The position numbers were made by a program, and so were the translations under genes. From Tetrapisispora phaffii CBS 4417 (taxonomy: Eukaryota; Ascomycota; Saccharomycetes; Saccharomycetales; Saccharomycetaceae), in contig NC_016520.1 of NCBI RefSeq assembly GCF_000236905.1, positions 1,178,001-1,242,000 of the forward strand: DNA of 64,000 nt, given 5' to 3'. Positions 39,942-51,830 of this stretch are shown in pieces (within the stretch, counting starts at the first letter, position 1; each line of letters opens with the position of its first letter). A model generated the notes under the pieces. That model saw only the letters and a list, made by a program, of their open reading frames with translations. It was not told the DNA's origin and searched no databases.

Positions 39942-41975
39942 TTATGCATTTTTATTTGTACCAAATCTTGACAATAATCTTTCTTTTAATTTCTTTAATT
40001 TATATTTTGGACCTGAGACAGCTCTTATTCTCTCAGCGTCTTCTAACGTCAATACTCTTTTCACTAATAAATTAAAAACAGTACCAAAAATTAGGCCCAT
40101 AATAGTCGAAGTCAAGATAATAACATTGTATGGCATACTAAAATCAGGTGTAGGTAATACCAATAATAACGTTGAAGTCCGGGATTGATATTTAGTTGGC
40201 CCTTTTACTGTAACAACTGCTGATTCAATTTCAAAACCATGATTGGCATCTGGTGGATATTCAGAATACTTTAACAAATTCTTCTCAAATTGGTACGAGA
40301 GAATAATTGTACTATGTGGCGGAATCGTTATTTCATATTCAATTTGGTTTGGTCTTTTTCTGTCACTTGCAGCAGCGTACTTTAAAGTAGATAGCACATC
40401 CTTAATATCAAAATCAAACTTCATGCCAGTTGTAGTATCAATTGCTTGTTCAACAATCAAAGTTGACAGATAGATTTTCATAAACCATGGTAGAGATTCA
40501 AAATACAAAACTGATTTAGCACTGTTAGTTGGGTTTCTAAACACAGTTCTTAAACCATCACGGCCTATTGAATTACTCATAATTGACCTACTAACAAAAA
40601 GTGGTACATTATCCCTTCTTACTATACTTGAAGAATTCTTTGTTTCAAAATATATATCATTTTTATCGTTGTTAGTCAAATCAAAACAATTACTTTGAGT
40701 TCCAAAAAATTCGCCATTTGATTCGATCAATATTTTCCAATCCTTACTTGCCTCCACACACACACTGGATGGGTTATTAGAAATTAAGTTAGAACCTTGT
40801 AACTTTTTACCAAATAAATCTGACAATAAAAATATTGTTTCAAAATTATCTGGCAATGGGAAGCATTCATAAGCATCGTGATACTTTGAAGTATCACAAC
40901 GCAATCCTTCACCAGTTACTGGCTTAGGAATAGGATTTCTATTTCTTTGTATAGTATTTGGCACATGCATTACTACACCCACATTTGCTTTCAAATTATC
41001 ATAACAAACTAAAGATTCCTCTTCACAAATTGTTTTAACATCAATTGATAAACTATGCCAATATGAATCAAAAACTTTATGGCCATCAAGTAGTGTGGAA
41101 ATACCAGATCTGCTTTTTGTTGGTAATAACTTTAGCAATGGTGTTAAATTTTCAGTGCACACGTTTTCATTGGCTAATGCTGCACGCATTACAAATAATT
41201 GATTTTTGCCATCAAATAAAGGTACATCGTAATCTGGAATAAATGATTTATATGGATATGTCGTTTTTGAAGCATCGACAAAATTCAATGATGTACAGAA
41301 CATACCACTCAAGGTGTTTGCAACGTATTTCCACTTTTTATATGCCACTTTTTTAGAACTAGCTTCAATTACAGACCATAATTCAACACCCGATCCACCT
41401 GCTTTAAATCCATCATATGGAATACGGCCCCAAGAGTCTGCATCCCAAAAACCTCTAGTAAATCTAATATGTAATTCTCTTACTGAATTTTGGCGGATTA
41501 TTCTGTTAATTGATTTCGGAAACACTGTATAATGACTATATTCATCGAACCCATTAGAAGATACACCTGGTTCATATTTAGTTGAGTTTATCTCAAAATT
41601 AAAAGAGCTTAGTAAAAAATTACTTTTTAATGGTGTTATCTTCAATGATTCATCAAATTCGTAATATAAGTTATCCTTTGTCTTGATATTTGTATCCCAA
41701 ACCTGTTCAGTTGATTTAACACTTTCAATGTTATCTAAACTAGTAAGGATAGACGTGTCTGTGACGTCTATCTCACTACTAGGATCAAACGATGTTTTAG
41801 ATTCGTATTTTACATCGTTATTCTTAACAACATCTTCCACTTCTTTATTCTGGATATGGGTTTCAACAAGCTCATCTGCATATGAAATTGGGACTAAAAA
41901 ACCAAGTATGAATATAAAACAGAGCAGTATGACCTTTATACTGGAACTATGAGGAATGTTCGATATGATCACCAT
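39942..41975 (-). CDS. GPI16: GPI transamidase subunit Gpi16 (PIG-T)
   Basis: A 677-residue ER membrane glycoprotein of the complex that attaches glycosylphosphatidylinositol anchors to proteins. The frame is open to 42083 but begins with TTG. From the ATG at 41975 a signal peptide is clear (IKVILLCFIFILGFLVPISYA, then DELVETH). The lumenal PIG-T domain has RELHIRFTRGFWDADSWGRIP and GSGVELWSVIE, then HVPNTIQRNRNP. One C-terminal membrane helix (YNVIILTSTIMGLIFGTVFNLLV) precedes a basic cytoplasmic tail. It is longer than S. cerevisiae Gpi16 (610) because of a polar insertion after the signal peptide. Confidence 0.92.
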   Translation of the reverse strand: MVIISNIPHSSSIKVILLCFIFILGFLVPISYADELVETHIQNKEVEDVVKNNDVKYESKTSFDPSSEIDVTDTSILTSLDNIESVKSTEQVWDTNIKTKDNLYYEFDESLKITPLKSNFLLSSFNFEINSTKYEPGVSSNGFDEYSHYTVFPKSINRIIRQNSVRELHIRFTRGFWDADSWGRIPYDGFKAGGSGVELWSVIEASSKKVAYKKWKYVANTLSGMFCTSLNFVDASKTTYPYKSFIPDYDVPLFDGKNQLFVMRAALANENVCTENLTPLLKLLPTKSRSGISTLLDGHKVFDSYWHSLSIDVKTICEEESLVCYDNLKANVGVVMHVPNTIQRNRNPIPKPVTGEGLRCDTSKYHDAYECFPLPDNFETIFLLSDLFGKKLQGSNLISNNPSSVCVEASKDWKILIESNGEFFGTQSNCFDLTNNDKNDIYFETKNSSSIVRRDNVPLFVSRSIMSNSIGRDGLRTVFRNPTNSAKSVLYFESLPWFMKIYLSTLIVEQAIDTTTGMKFDFDIKDVLSTLKYAAASDRKRPNQIEYEITIPPHSTIILSYQFEKNLLKYSEYPPDANHGFEIESAVVTVKGPTKYQSRTSTLLLVLPTPDFSMPYNVIILTSTIMGLIFGTVFNLLVKRVLTLEDAERIRAVSGPKYKLKKLKERLLSRFGTNKNA

Positions 41976-42456
41976 TTTTCTATCAGGAATGCGTGCTTCC
42001 TTAATATCTATTTTATTTTGTATGAATACTTCTTTTATAAGTGGTATCTTTGCACTCAGAACTAAGTATAAAATTTTGACCAAGTATACAAATTAACTAA
42101 ACTAAACTCCACGTAGTCAATTGTGCCTAGTTGTTGCGTTTTTAAACGAAGTTAAAATATATCTGGAGTTTATTGTTGTTACTATAACTAAATTTACAGT
42201 TTTGATTACTGTATATTTTTATGCGCATTAAATATTCAAAAAGTTAACTAAAAAATATAAATATCCAACTTCCAAGAAAGCTTATAAATCAGTGAAATAT
42301 AAATGATTTATTTTAAAATATGTATTTATAAAACAACTGGAACAGTACTGATCGAGAATCAGAATGTGTTTATCTATAAATTAATTTTTAGTAAGTTAGA
42401 CTCGTGTTCGTAGAAATTTTACTAGGAAAGTTATTTATTAATAGCAGCAAACAGAC
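41976..42456. other. divergent promoter region GPI16/HSH155
   Basis: AT-rich DNA between divergent genes. The end next to GPI16 is open in the GPI16 frame from a TTG. No clear regulatory motif was found. Confidence 0.4.
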
Positions 42457-45390
42457 ATGGATCAATTTGGCCAGAGCAAGCATCAATTAGGTGCAGACTA
42501 TTCTATCTCACAGAAAATAAAAGATGACTTTATTAATAATGAAGGCTCACCTAATGACAGTGAGGATATCTTAATGAAAAATCAGAAGGATAGATCTATA
42601 TATGCAAAGGAAGATGGTTACCACAAGAAGAGACTAAATATCAGTGGAAATGATGATACAAAAAAAAATGAGGGAGAACAAGTTGGGGACAAAAGAAGAT
42701 TAAGTGAGGACAGTACATCGATAGATAAATTTAAGTCAGCTGCAAATGAAAGAAAAAGAGGCCGTAAGGTTCACTCAAATGTACAAAGTTATGAAGTACC
42801 GAATGAGTCGCATCTGGTTCTACAAGAATATAAAGCCGACATCGAAATAGAAAGACCAGATTTGAGATTCCTGAAAGAATCAGATAAGGTACTCTTCAAA
42901 GATGTATTAACCACGGAAAACAAATTTAACGAAGAGGATAAGGATACAAAACTATCCACCGCTGAAATAAATGAAAGGAATCTTATTAATCTTCTTCTAA
43001 AAATTAAAAATGGTAATACATCTGTAAGAAAAGTGTCAATGAGAACATTATCCGATAAAGCTGTTGATTTTGGACCCAAGTTAATTTTTGACAAAATTTT
43101 ACCAATCTTATTGGATAGATCCTTGGAAGACCAAGAAAGGAATTTAATGATAAAAGTTATTGATCGTGTCATGTATCAATTAGGAGACCAGATACGTCCA
43201 TATGCAAAAAATATTTTAAAAGTAATCTCACCTCTATTAATTGATGAAGATAAAATTACAAGAGCAACAGGTACTGATATCATATCTAATTTAACTAATG
43301 CGGTTGGTTTTAATACAATGATTTTAACAATTAGACCAGATATAGAGAATGAGGATGAATATATCAGAAACATTTCATCAAGAGCACTGGCAATAGTTGG
43401 TAAGGCGGTAGGTGTTTCCCAGCTAATACCGTTTCTTCATGCTGTATGTCATTCTAAAAAGGCTTGGAGAGCTAGACACACAGGTTCAAGAGTTATCCAA
43501 CACTTGTCGATATTAATGGGTATTGGTATTTTGCCTTATCTAAATGAGTTAATAAAGGCAATGGAAAATGGCTTAAAGGATGAACACATTAATATTAGAA
43601 TGGCCACTGCCAATGCACTAACCTCCCTTGCACAACAATGTTATCCTTATGGTATAGATTCATTTAATATAGTTCTAGAACCATTATGGAAAGGTATACG
43701 ATCGCACAAAGGAAAAATTTTAGCGTCATTTTTGAAGTGCTTGGCATCAATAATCCCGTTAATGGATTCTGACTATGCGTCTTATTACATGAGAGAAGTG
43801 ATGAGAATTGTACAAAGAGAGTTCAGTTCACCCGATGAAGAGATGAAAAAGGCTGTATTATTAATATTACAAAAATGTTCCCAGATACCGAGTGTCACAA
43901 CTGCATATTTAAAAGAAGAAATTGCTCCTAATTTTTTCAAACAATTCTGGACAAGAAGAACAGCTTTAGATAAGCAATTAAATAAGGCTGTTACTTTTAC
44001 CACAGTAAAATTGTCCACAAAATTAGGTGGTGCATATACAATTGAACACTTACTAAAACCATTAAAAGATGAAGCAGAGCCTTTTAGACTAATGACAACA
44101 CATGCGGTAGAAAGAGTAGTATCACAACTCGGTACCGATGATTTATCAGACAGTCAAGAGAATAGATTAATTGATTCATTGTTAATTGCTTTCCAAGAAC
44201 AGTCAAATAATAATAAGATAGTTATTCAGTGTTTTGGAACTGTTGCTAATTCATTAAATACCAGAATGAAACCTTATCTGGCACCTATTGTCAGCGCATT
44301 TTTGAATAGCTTAAAAAATAGAACTCCTTTTGTTCGTGAGAATGCTGCTGAACTATGTAAGTCTTTTATTCCTGTTATAAAAAACTGCAATGAAGTCTCA
44401 ATGTTAAATAAATTGAATGTCATTCTATTCGAATCATTAGGAGAAGTATACCCAGAAGTATTAGGTTCAATTATTGGTGCAATGCACCAAATATGTGCGA
44501 ACGTTCCATTAGACATATTACAACCACCTATAGGCCAAATTCTACCAACGTTAACTCCAATTCTGAGAAACAACCATAAAAAAGTCCAAATAAATGCTAT
44601 AAAGTTTGTGGGCATGGTAGCCGAAATGAGCCCAGAATCTGTTCCTCCAAAAGAATGGATGAGAATCTGTTTTATTTTGTTGGAAATCTTGAGGAGTCCA
44701 AACAAGGCCATTCGAAGATCTACTAATAACACATTTGGGTTGATTGCAAAAGCAATTGGCCCAACTGACATCCTAGCAACTCTTTTAGACAATTTAAAGG
44801 TACAAGAACGTCAACTTCGTGTTTGTACTGCTGTTGCCATTGGTATAATAGCTAAGGTATGTGGTCCGTATACCGTAATACCAGTATTAATGAATGAATA
44901 TAAGACACCAGAAACAAATGTTCAAAATGGTATTCTAAAGGCGATGTCGTTTATGTTTGAGTATATAGGTAATGATGCACGTGATTATATATATTTGATG
45001 TTACCATTACTGGAAGATGCACTAACAGATAGAGATTTAGTACACCGACAGACAGCCTCTGAAGTCATAAGACATATGGCTTTAAATTGTGATGTTCATG
45101 GTTATGAGGATGCTTTTATTCATCTATTGAATTTGTTAATGCCAAATATATATGAAACTTCACCGCATGTTATAATTCGTATACTTGATGCTCTAGAATC
45201 ATTAAATGTTGCATTGGGACCTGGTGTCTTCATGAATTATGTTTGGGCTGGTTTATTTCATCCTGCAAAGAAGGTAAGGAATGCTTTTTGGAAATTACAT
45301 AACAAGTGTTATATTCAGAAAGCCGATTCATTAGTCCCTTATTACCCGAGAAAAACTTTGGATATAGAAGAGTTTGACATTGTCCTATAG
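42457..45390 (+). CDS. HSH155: U2 snRNP subunit Hsh155 (SF3B1 homolog)
   Basis: A 977-residue homolog of human SF3B1, the HEAT-repeat clamp that holds the branch-point helix in the spliceosome. An unstructured N terminus (about 1-125, with a basic KRKRGRK-like stretch) and the RPDLRFLKESD segment are followed by about 20 HEAT repeats to the C terminus. Diagnostic stretches are RPYAKNILKVISPLLIDED, SHKGKILASFLKCLASIIPLMD and YYPRKTLDIEEFDIVL at the end. Length equals S. cerevisiae Hsh155 (971). Its neighbour ABZ2, one gene further on, is also its neighbour in S. cerevisiae (YMR288W-YMR289W), with APL6 interleaved here. Confidence 0.96.
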   Translation: MDQFGQSKHQLGADYSISQKIKDDFINNEGSPNDSEDILMKNQKDRSIYAKEDGYHKKRLNISGNDDTKKNEGEQVGDKRRLSEDSTSIDKFKSAANERKRGRKVHSNVQSYEVPNESHLVLQEYKADIEIERPDLRFLKESDKVLFKDVLTTENKFNEEDKDTKLSTAEINERNLINLLLKIKNGNTSVRKVSMRTLSDKAVDFGPKLIFDKILPILLDRSLEDQERNLMIKVIDRVMYQLGDQIRPYAKNILKVISPLLIDEDKITRATGTDIISNLTNAVGFNTMILTIRPDIENEDEYIRNISSRALAIVGKAVGVSQLIPFLHAVCHSKKAWRARHTGSRVIQHLSILMGIGILPYLNELIKAMENGLKDEHINIRMATANALTSLAQQCYPYGIDSFNIVLEPLWKGIRSHKGKILASFLKCLASIIPLMDSDYASYYMREVMRIVQREFSSPDEEMKKAVLLILQKCSQIPSVTTAYLKEEIAPNFFKQFWTRRTALDKQLNKAVTFTTVKLSTKLGGAYTIEHLLKPLKDEAEPFRLMTTHAVERVVSQLGTDDLSDSQENRLIDSLLIAFQEQSNNNKIVIQCFGTVANSLNTRMKPYLAPIVSAFLNSLKNRTPFVRENAAELCKSFIPVIKNCNEVSMLNKLNVILFESLGEVYPEVLGSIIGAMHQICANVPLDILQPPIGQILPTLTPILRNNHKKVQINAIKFVGMVAEMSPESVPPKEWMRICFILLEILRSPNKAIRRSTNNTFGLIAKAIGPTDILATLLDNLKVQERQLRVCTAVAIGIIAKVCGPYTVIPVLMNEYKTPETNVQNGILKAMSFMFEYIGNDARDYIYLMLPLLEDALTDRDLVHRQTASEVIRHMALNCDVHGYEDAFIHLLNLLMPNIYETSPHVIIRILDALESLNVALGPGVFMNYVWAGLFHPAKKVRNAFWKLHNKCYIQKADSLVPYYPRKTLDIEEFDIVL

Positions 45391-45473
45391 TCTTATTATA
45401 AATGTTATAAATCAATTATATAATACCTATCTATAGTCAGGAAATGTTTTACATGCATACATAGCTGTCACTG

Positions 45474-45652
45474 TTATATAGAAGAAGATGAAGAAGACGA
45501 AGAAATATCATCTTCATTATTTGACTCATTCAGGGCTTCCTCATCGTTGGAATGTTCTTCATCTGACGAGGTAAGTTCTTCACTGCTCGAATCTTCTTGA
45601 ATGATGACTCTTCTTCTAGGTTTATGTAGTTTATCTGGTATATCTGAAAAAA
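45474..45652 (-). other. APL6: probable true C-terminal tail of APL6 (-1 frame)
   Basis: Read in the -1 frame after the A6 run at 45647-45652 (T6 on the coding strand), the DNA encodes SDIPDKLHKPRRRVIIQEDS followed by an acidic, Ser-rich tail to a stop at 45474-45476. Such basic-then-acidic tails are typical of AP-3 beta subunits. The extension would still leave about 80 bp before the end of the convergent HSH155. Confidence 0.6.
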
Positions 45653-47869
45653 TTCATCTAAACTTTGAAGATGGTATTTTTTACCTTGATTACTGATAAA
45701 TTCTGTATTTGGACTTTTAGCAATATTTACATCTTTTGGTTCTTCATCTCCAAATAAAGCTGCCCTCTTCGACTTCATTGGATAATCTTCTGACGAAAAA
45801 CTCTTTTGAAACTTAGCATATTCTTTTCTTGGACTTGAATTTCTCAATTCTGTCGTGTTTTCCACTCCACCAGTCCACCACTGTATATTATCCAATTCAA
45901 ATAATTTAGAAAAAATATTTTGATTTTCAACATTGCTCGACCTGTCAAGTTCTTGTGAATCACCAAGATCCACCGATCTTGGTGCTTGAAATAGTAAACT
46001 TGCAATTTTATACTTTTTAGAATCAAAAATTGATGAAATAAATCTAGCTCTGTCTCTAATATCAACCGATTCATCGTATTTACTTAATGATATAACAACT
46101 TCATATAACTGATATATTTTTGAGTCAGCAAAATTATATTCCTCTACATCTGATTCACTTTCTGTTACAAACTTGTCAATATCATAAGATATTAGTTTGG
46201 CTGCAAATGATAATATTTGGCAACGAGTTTCAGGCCCTTCATTGGAAAAGCCAGGAATAAGTTTTCTTAGAATATCTAAGCAAATTCTTAATTCGATTCT
46301 GGCAACTTCCCCAAACAACCATATCATACCAGCTCTTGCATTATCGGCCAAATATTTTTGTGATTCAAGCATCTTTGATAATTTAATGACGGATCTCATA
46401 TGTCTCTTTGGATTGTTCAAAATCAATCTACAGAGTATGGTAATAAAAGAATCCAAAACAGAGATAGGAATGAGATTATCTTGCAAATATTCAATAAACC
46501 ATCGCATAATTTTTACTTCCCATTCTTGCGAGTGATTTCCTGCTATAAGCAGTAGATGTGCTGCAGCTGTAATAACTTGTGTGTCTTCAGAAGTATAAAT
46601 ATAATATTTAGCTTCTTTAACAATATTATTAATGTTATTATCGGTGACCAACGAGGCCAGTATCTTAAGCTTAACAGTTGCAATGTCACAAGAATCTGAT
46701 GGTAGAAGATAGAAATTCTTAATGAACCTCTGAAATAATGAACTATCCTTTCTAACCAGGGTTAATATAACTTCTAAGATATACAGCTTAACGGCTTTAT
46801 TATCTGTAATAATAAATGTATTAACCAATGAGTTCAAATTACCTGATTTTTCTAGCCTTTTGGGTGTCGACAAATTTACAAAAGCATTAGTTACCGCTAG
46901 GATGACACTTGGGTTGTTATTATATTTTAAACTAACGATGGTTTCTAGGAAAGCATTTAAATCTTTGTCATATGTAGCTTTATAGTATTGAAATTCAATT
47001 AAACCAAATTCATTTGGTAATTCAATTTTTTTGCTCTCACCAAAAAAATCACCATCAGAATTAGTCTCTATGATCATTGGTTTTGGAAAATATCTCTTAC
47101 TGTATTTAATCAAAACTTCTATTAGGTAAACTTGAGACCACGAGTCCAATTCTGTCATAATCTCTAACAGGTAACGAAAATGCCCATGTAATATATCTAG
47201 TCTACTTGGAAAGCATTCTTTAAACAATAATATTGATGATGCTAATACCTGAGGATCCGAATCTGTAAGTAAATTTTCAGTCAAAAGAGTCAACACATCT
47301 TGCTCAACTTCTTCTTGTTTCGCTCTATAGAGTTTTAATAATGCAAAGCAAACTTCGTTCCTAACAATTGGTGATATATCTGAGACTGATTTGTTTAATG
47401 TATGAAGCACCATTGGATATATGGTAGGTATTTTAATATCTGATAAAGTCTTAATGGCCAGTGCTCTGACTTGTGGATTAGTATCGTTCAATGTTTTTTG
47501 AATGTAATTTATTGGCAAAAGAGCTAAAGTTGGCTCTAGCTCAGAATACCTCTGTAAATATAGTGCTACCATTGTTTTCACTTTAAAATCTTCATTTACA
47601 ATGTTATTAACCACGTCTGCAAAGTACAGTAACGGATCAATTGTCTCATCATGAGAGGCCATAATACTTAGAACTCTCTTTAGACCATCTTTCACCTCAC
47701 TTGTATATTTCGAAGTTAATAATGTTTTCAATTGAGATGGAGTTATATTCTTGGAATATTGTCTGTAAGATGATTCCCCTAGTTTGGATGCGGCAACGTT
47801 AGCAGCATCTAGTGTGATTTCTCTAGCAGACTGTAGTGCTGATGTGACACGATTGATTGAATCAACCAT
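45530..47869 (-). CDS. APL6: AP-3 adaptor beta subunit Apl6
   Basis: The large beta3 subunit of the AP-3 adaptor complex, which sorts cargo from Golgi to vacuole. This frame gives 779 residues with the adaptin HEAT solenoid (about 35-590), including NDTNPQVRALAIKTLSDIKI, DISPIVRNEVCFALLKLYR and NARAGMIWLFGEVARIELR. The end of this frame (FFQIYQINYINLEEESSF... to MRKP) looks unnatural. The -1 frame over the same DNA encodes an acidic Ser-rich tail typical of AP-3 beta. I think the last 40 codons are out of frame because of a single missing base at 45647-45652; the corrected protein would be about 798 residues (S. cerevisiae 809). Confidence 0.93.
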   Translation of the reverse strand: MVDSINRVTSALQSAREITLDAANVAASKLGESSYRQYSKNITPSQLKTLLTSKYTSEVKDGLKRVLSIMASHDETIDPLLYFADVVNNIVNEDFKVKTMVALYLQRYSELEPTLALLPINYIQKTLNDTNPQVRALAIKTLSDIKIPTIYPMVLHTLNKSVSDISPIVRNEVCFALLKLYRAKQEEVEQDVLTLLTENLLTDSDPQVLASSILLFKECFPSRLDILHGHFRYLLEIMTELDSWSQVYLIEVLIKYSKRYFPKPMIIETNSDGDFFGESKKIELPNEFGLIEFQYYKATYDKDLNAFLETIVSLKYNNNPSVILAVTNAFVNLSTPKRLEKSGNLNSLVNTFIITDNKAVKLYILEVILTLVRKDSSLFQRFIKNFYLLPSDSCDIATVKLKILASLVTDNNINNIVKEAKYYIYTSEDTQVITAAAHLLLIAGNHSQEWEVKIMRWFIEYLQDNLIPISVLDSFITILCRLILNNPKRHMRSVIKLSKMLESQKYLADNARAGMIWLFGEVARIELRICLDILRKLIPGFSNEGPETRCQILSFAAKLISYDIDKFVTESESDVEEYNFADSKIYQLYEVVISLSKYDESVDIRDRARFISSIFDSKKYKIASLLFQAPRSVDLGDSQELDRSSNVENQNIFSKLFELDNIQWWTGGVENTTELRNSSPRKEYAKFQKSFSSEDYPMKSKRAALFGDEEPKDVNIAKSPNTEFISNQGKKYHLQSLDEFFQIYQINYINLEEESSFKKIRAVKNLPRQMKNIPTMRKP

Positions 47870-48334
47870 TGAATACTAAACTTATAGATTATAATTGTTA
47901 TACGCAATTGTATTTGATAAGTTTCACACTAATATTACAATTTTGAGATAATTATTGCTTATCACAAATAAACTGATGACAAATACCCAAATATAACTAT
48001 CAATGATTCCACTTCTAAAATATTGTATATAGGCAAACTGAAATGAACAGAATAATATGTCTTCTATCTTCAAGATATATTAAACTAATAGACCTTTATA
48101 ATTGCAATGTAGCTTTAAACATTTTCAATTTTTAATTGAAAAGCTTTGTTGAAAAATGGCCTTCCACTTTAAAGGGACAAATAAATATTTAAGAAGATGG
48201 ATCATATATAGATAGATAACTATTAGGCCTTAAATATTTTAGTAGCTATAAGTTTAATAATAATTTTATACTTATCTAACTAACACATTTACACAACGAG
48301 AAGAATAGCGCTAATTTCATTAGCCAGGTTAAAT
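47870..48334. other. divergent promoter region APL6/ABZ2
   Basis: AT-rich DNA between divergent genes. A short inverted stretch TTTTCAATTTTTAATTGAAAA lies near 48122-48142. No other feature was recognised. Confidence 0.4.
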
Positions 48335-49354
48335 ATGAGTTCAAGTGAGTTTAGTCATGTGAAAGGTAGCTCTGATATAACAAATGATTTTAAAATTTTA
48401 TCGACTATAAGATACGATCCCAATCTTTTCACTAGTGATAGCAACAGTTTTGATGGTATTGAGAGTTTATCTGATATAGAGAAGACTGGTCTCTATAAAA
48501 AGTTAAAATCTGCATATATTGAAGATTTTAACAAACAAAGAAAGGAATTTCATAAATCAATTGATAAAAAAGTATTGAACTGTGATAAAAAGTTGTTAAG
48601 TTTATTTTTTAATAGATATTTTCTGCTCCATGATCATTATGAAAGGATTAAGTTCTCGTGTAAATACTTTGAATGGAACTTCAACTACTCAGAACTTGAA
48701 TTTTTAACATTGTTAATAAGAGCATTACCAAAAAATAATGACATTAAGAACTCAACAGTTGATGAGACCATGAGAGAGTTCTTAAACAAAAGAACTGTAT
48801 ATAAGGTGAGAGCACTTTTATCAGTTAACGGAGAGTTCGAAATAGAATATCATAAAATTTCAGATTTAGATGATGAAGAACAACCGAGCTTTGATTATGT
48901 TATTAAAAATATATTTTCCGGATTTATTCCAGAGCTAGAACCAACCTGGAATATCGTAATAGACCGCGTTCATTTACACTGTTCACCTTTCACATCATTT
49001 AAGACTACCATCAGGGAGCATTACTCTGAAGCTCGAGTCAGAATGCAAAAAGTCATAGAAAATTTGCATATGAACAATTCCAAGAATGAAATACTTTTAT
49101 TAAATGCTAGTGGTAAGTTCGTAGAAGGTTCGATTACAAATCTCGTCATCAAATATAACTTTTCAGATGATAATACCTCTTATGCCACACCCCCGTTAGA
49201 ATCTGGTTGTCTCTATGGCGTAATGCGTAATTATCTGTTACGATTAGGAATTATTAGGGAGAGAGTAATAGAATCTAGTGAAATTAATATCAACGATAAT
49301 ATTATTATTTGTAATGCTATTATGGGCTGTGTTAAAGGAAAAATTATCCATTAG
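48335..49354 (+). CDS. ABZ2: aminodeoxychorismate lyase Abz2
   Basis: Releases 4-aminobenzoate and pyruvate from 4-amino-4-deoxychorismate, the second step of para-aminobenzoate synthesis for folate. The protein (339 residues; 374 in S. cerevisiae) has the PLP-dependent class IV aminotransferase fold. The clearest part is ILLLNASGKFVEGSITNLVI (about 252-270), followed by TPPLESGCLYGVMRNYLL and NAIMGCVKGKI at the C terminus. The N-terminal half is diverged, as in other yeasts. Position next to HSH155 supports the call. Convergent with BUD32 with only 67 bp between stops. Confidence 0.88.
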   Translation: MSSSEFSHVKGSSDITNDFKILSTIRYDPNLFTSDSNSFDGIESLSDIEKTGLYKKLKSAYIEDFNKQRKEFHKSIDKKVLNCDKKLLSLFFNRYFLLHDHYERIKFSCKYFEWNFNYSELEFLTLLIRALPKNNDIKNSTVDETMREFLNKRTVYKVRALLSVNGEFEIEYHKISDLDDEEQPSFDYVIKNIFSGFIPELEPTWNIVIDRVHLHCSPFTSFKTTIREHYSEARVRMQKVIENLHMNNSKNEILLLNASGKFVEGSITNLVIKYNFSDDNTSYATPPLESGCLYGVMRNYLLRLGIIRERVIESSEININDNIIICNAIMGCVKGKIIH

Positions 49355-49421
49355 ACGCATCTATTATTTAAATATAAAATTTAATTTTATTGCATTATAA
49401 ATATATAATGTCGATTGTTAA

Positions 49422-50636
<1,215 letters not shown>

Positions 50637-51830
50637 TCAAACCCCCAATGCATTCACAAGTTTTTGAACCAATTCAGATCTTAACCATTTGTTATAATCT
50701 TTATGAAGGTTCATGATTGGTCTAATGTGTCCTCCATTATGATCAATTAATACATTATTCTCCATTATAAAATTTGGACATGTTTTATCCAATTTCTTAA
50801 TGAATCTATCAATTTGTAATCGTAAAATTTCATCACTTCCGTATGTGATATAAAGTTTACAGTTTTGCGTTATCTGTTCCCATGCAATTGAGTCAAAATT
50901 GGTCTCAATATTTAGTAATGGATCCGAGTTATATGTAGATCTCAGATTTTTATTTGGTATATATTGTTTTTGAAAAAGATCGAGTCCTTCATATGACAAA
51001 CTATCCAGTTTACAATTATTTCTCATGAATTGACGTTCATCATCATCTACAACTCCAGGGTTCAACCATGGACTTACTGCAACGGCATGCTTTGGAAGTT
51101 GTAGTTTATAAAACTGAAGATATTGGATTAAAGATAAAATAATATGACCACCAGCTGATTCACCCATCAACGAAATATTTTTACAACCAAGCGCATCACT
51201 AAAATGTTTATATAGAACGATGGATTCTAACGTCGGTATTGGATAAACTTCATCGCACACATTTGAGGTTGTTACAGTGTAATGTGATATGGCAATGGCA
51301 GTTTTTTCATTATGCCTCGCAATGTTCCTCAAGAAACTATGGAAAAATGGTAACATTTCGATTGCAAATCCACCACCATGGAAATATAGAATGACTGGAT
51401 CTTCTTTCGGATTGAAAAATTCAGGCTTAGATAACCATTCAAATCTGCTTTTAATATCACTACGGTTAATGATAGATTCATTAAATATGTCAGTCTTTAT
51501 ATTAATTATATTGCATTGTAGTATTTCACTAGGATATTTTGATGAGTTTAAAAGATATTTCATTATATTTTGCAAACCAACAAACAATGGATTCAGCACT
51601 TGTTCACCACTATATTTATCTGCTAATAAAAATGCTTCTCTCATAAATATTCTCGAGAAGACATCCAGATCTATCGTTTTAGGTTTTTCATTATTTGATC
51701 TCTTTAATTTATAACTTTCAATAGCCAATTTAAAGGGTAGAATGAAGATAATTTTCAGTAAAAAAATAATACCATGGTGATTCATAATAGCAATGCTTTC
51801 CTTAAAAAACACCCTTGGTCTTCTAAACAT
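50637..51830 (-). CDS. SAY1: sterol deacetylase Say1
   Basis: A 397-residue ER membrane enzyme that removes acetyl groups from steryl acetates, countering Atf2 in sterol detoxification. A hydrophobic N-terminal anchor spans about 19-36 (GIIFLLKIIFILPFKLAI). The alpha/beta-hydrolase domain of the hormone-sensitive-lipase type shows the oxyanion motif LYFHGGGFA near residue 151 and the nucleophile elbow GESAGG near 225; a C-terminal His in DHNGGHIRP fits the triad. Length is near that of S. cerevisiae Say1 (424). Same strand and neighbours as in S. cerevisiae. Confidence 0.9.
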   Translation of the reverse strand: MFRRPRVFFKESIAIMNHHGIIFLLKIIFILPFKLAIESYKLKRSNNEKPKTIDLDVFSRIFMREAFLLADKYSGEQVLNPLFVGLQNIMKYLLNSSKYPSEILQCNIINIKTDIFNESIINRSDIKSRFEWLSKPEFFNPKEDPVILYFHGGGFAIEMLPFFHSFLRNIARHNEKTAIAISHYTVTTSNVCDEVYPIPTLESIVLYKHFSDALGCKNISLMGESAGGHIILSLIQYLQFYKLQLPKHAVAVSPWLNPGVVDDDERQFMRNNCKLDSLSYEGLDLFQKQYIPNKNLRSTYNSDPLLNIETNFDSIAWEQITQNCKLYITYGSDEILRLQIDRFIKKLDKTCPNFIMENNVLIDHNGGHIRPIMNLHKDYNKWLRSELVQKLVNALGV

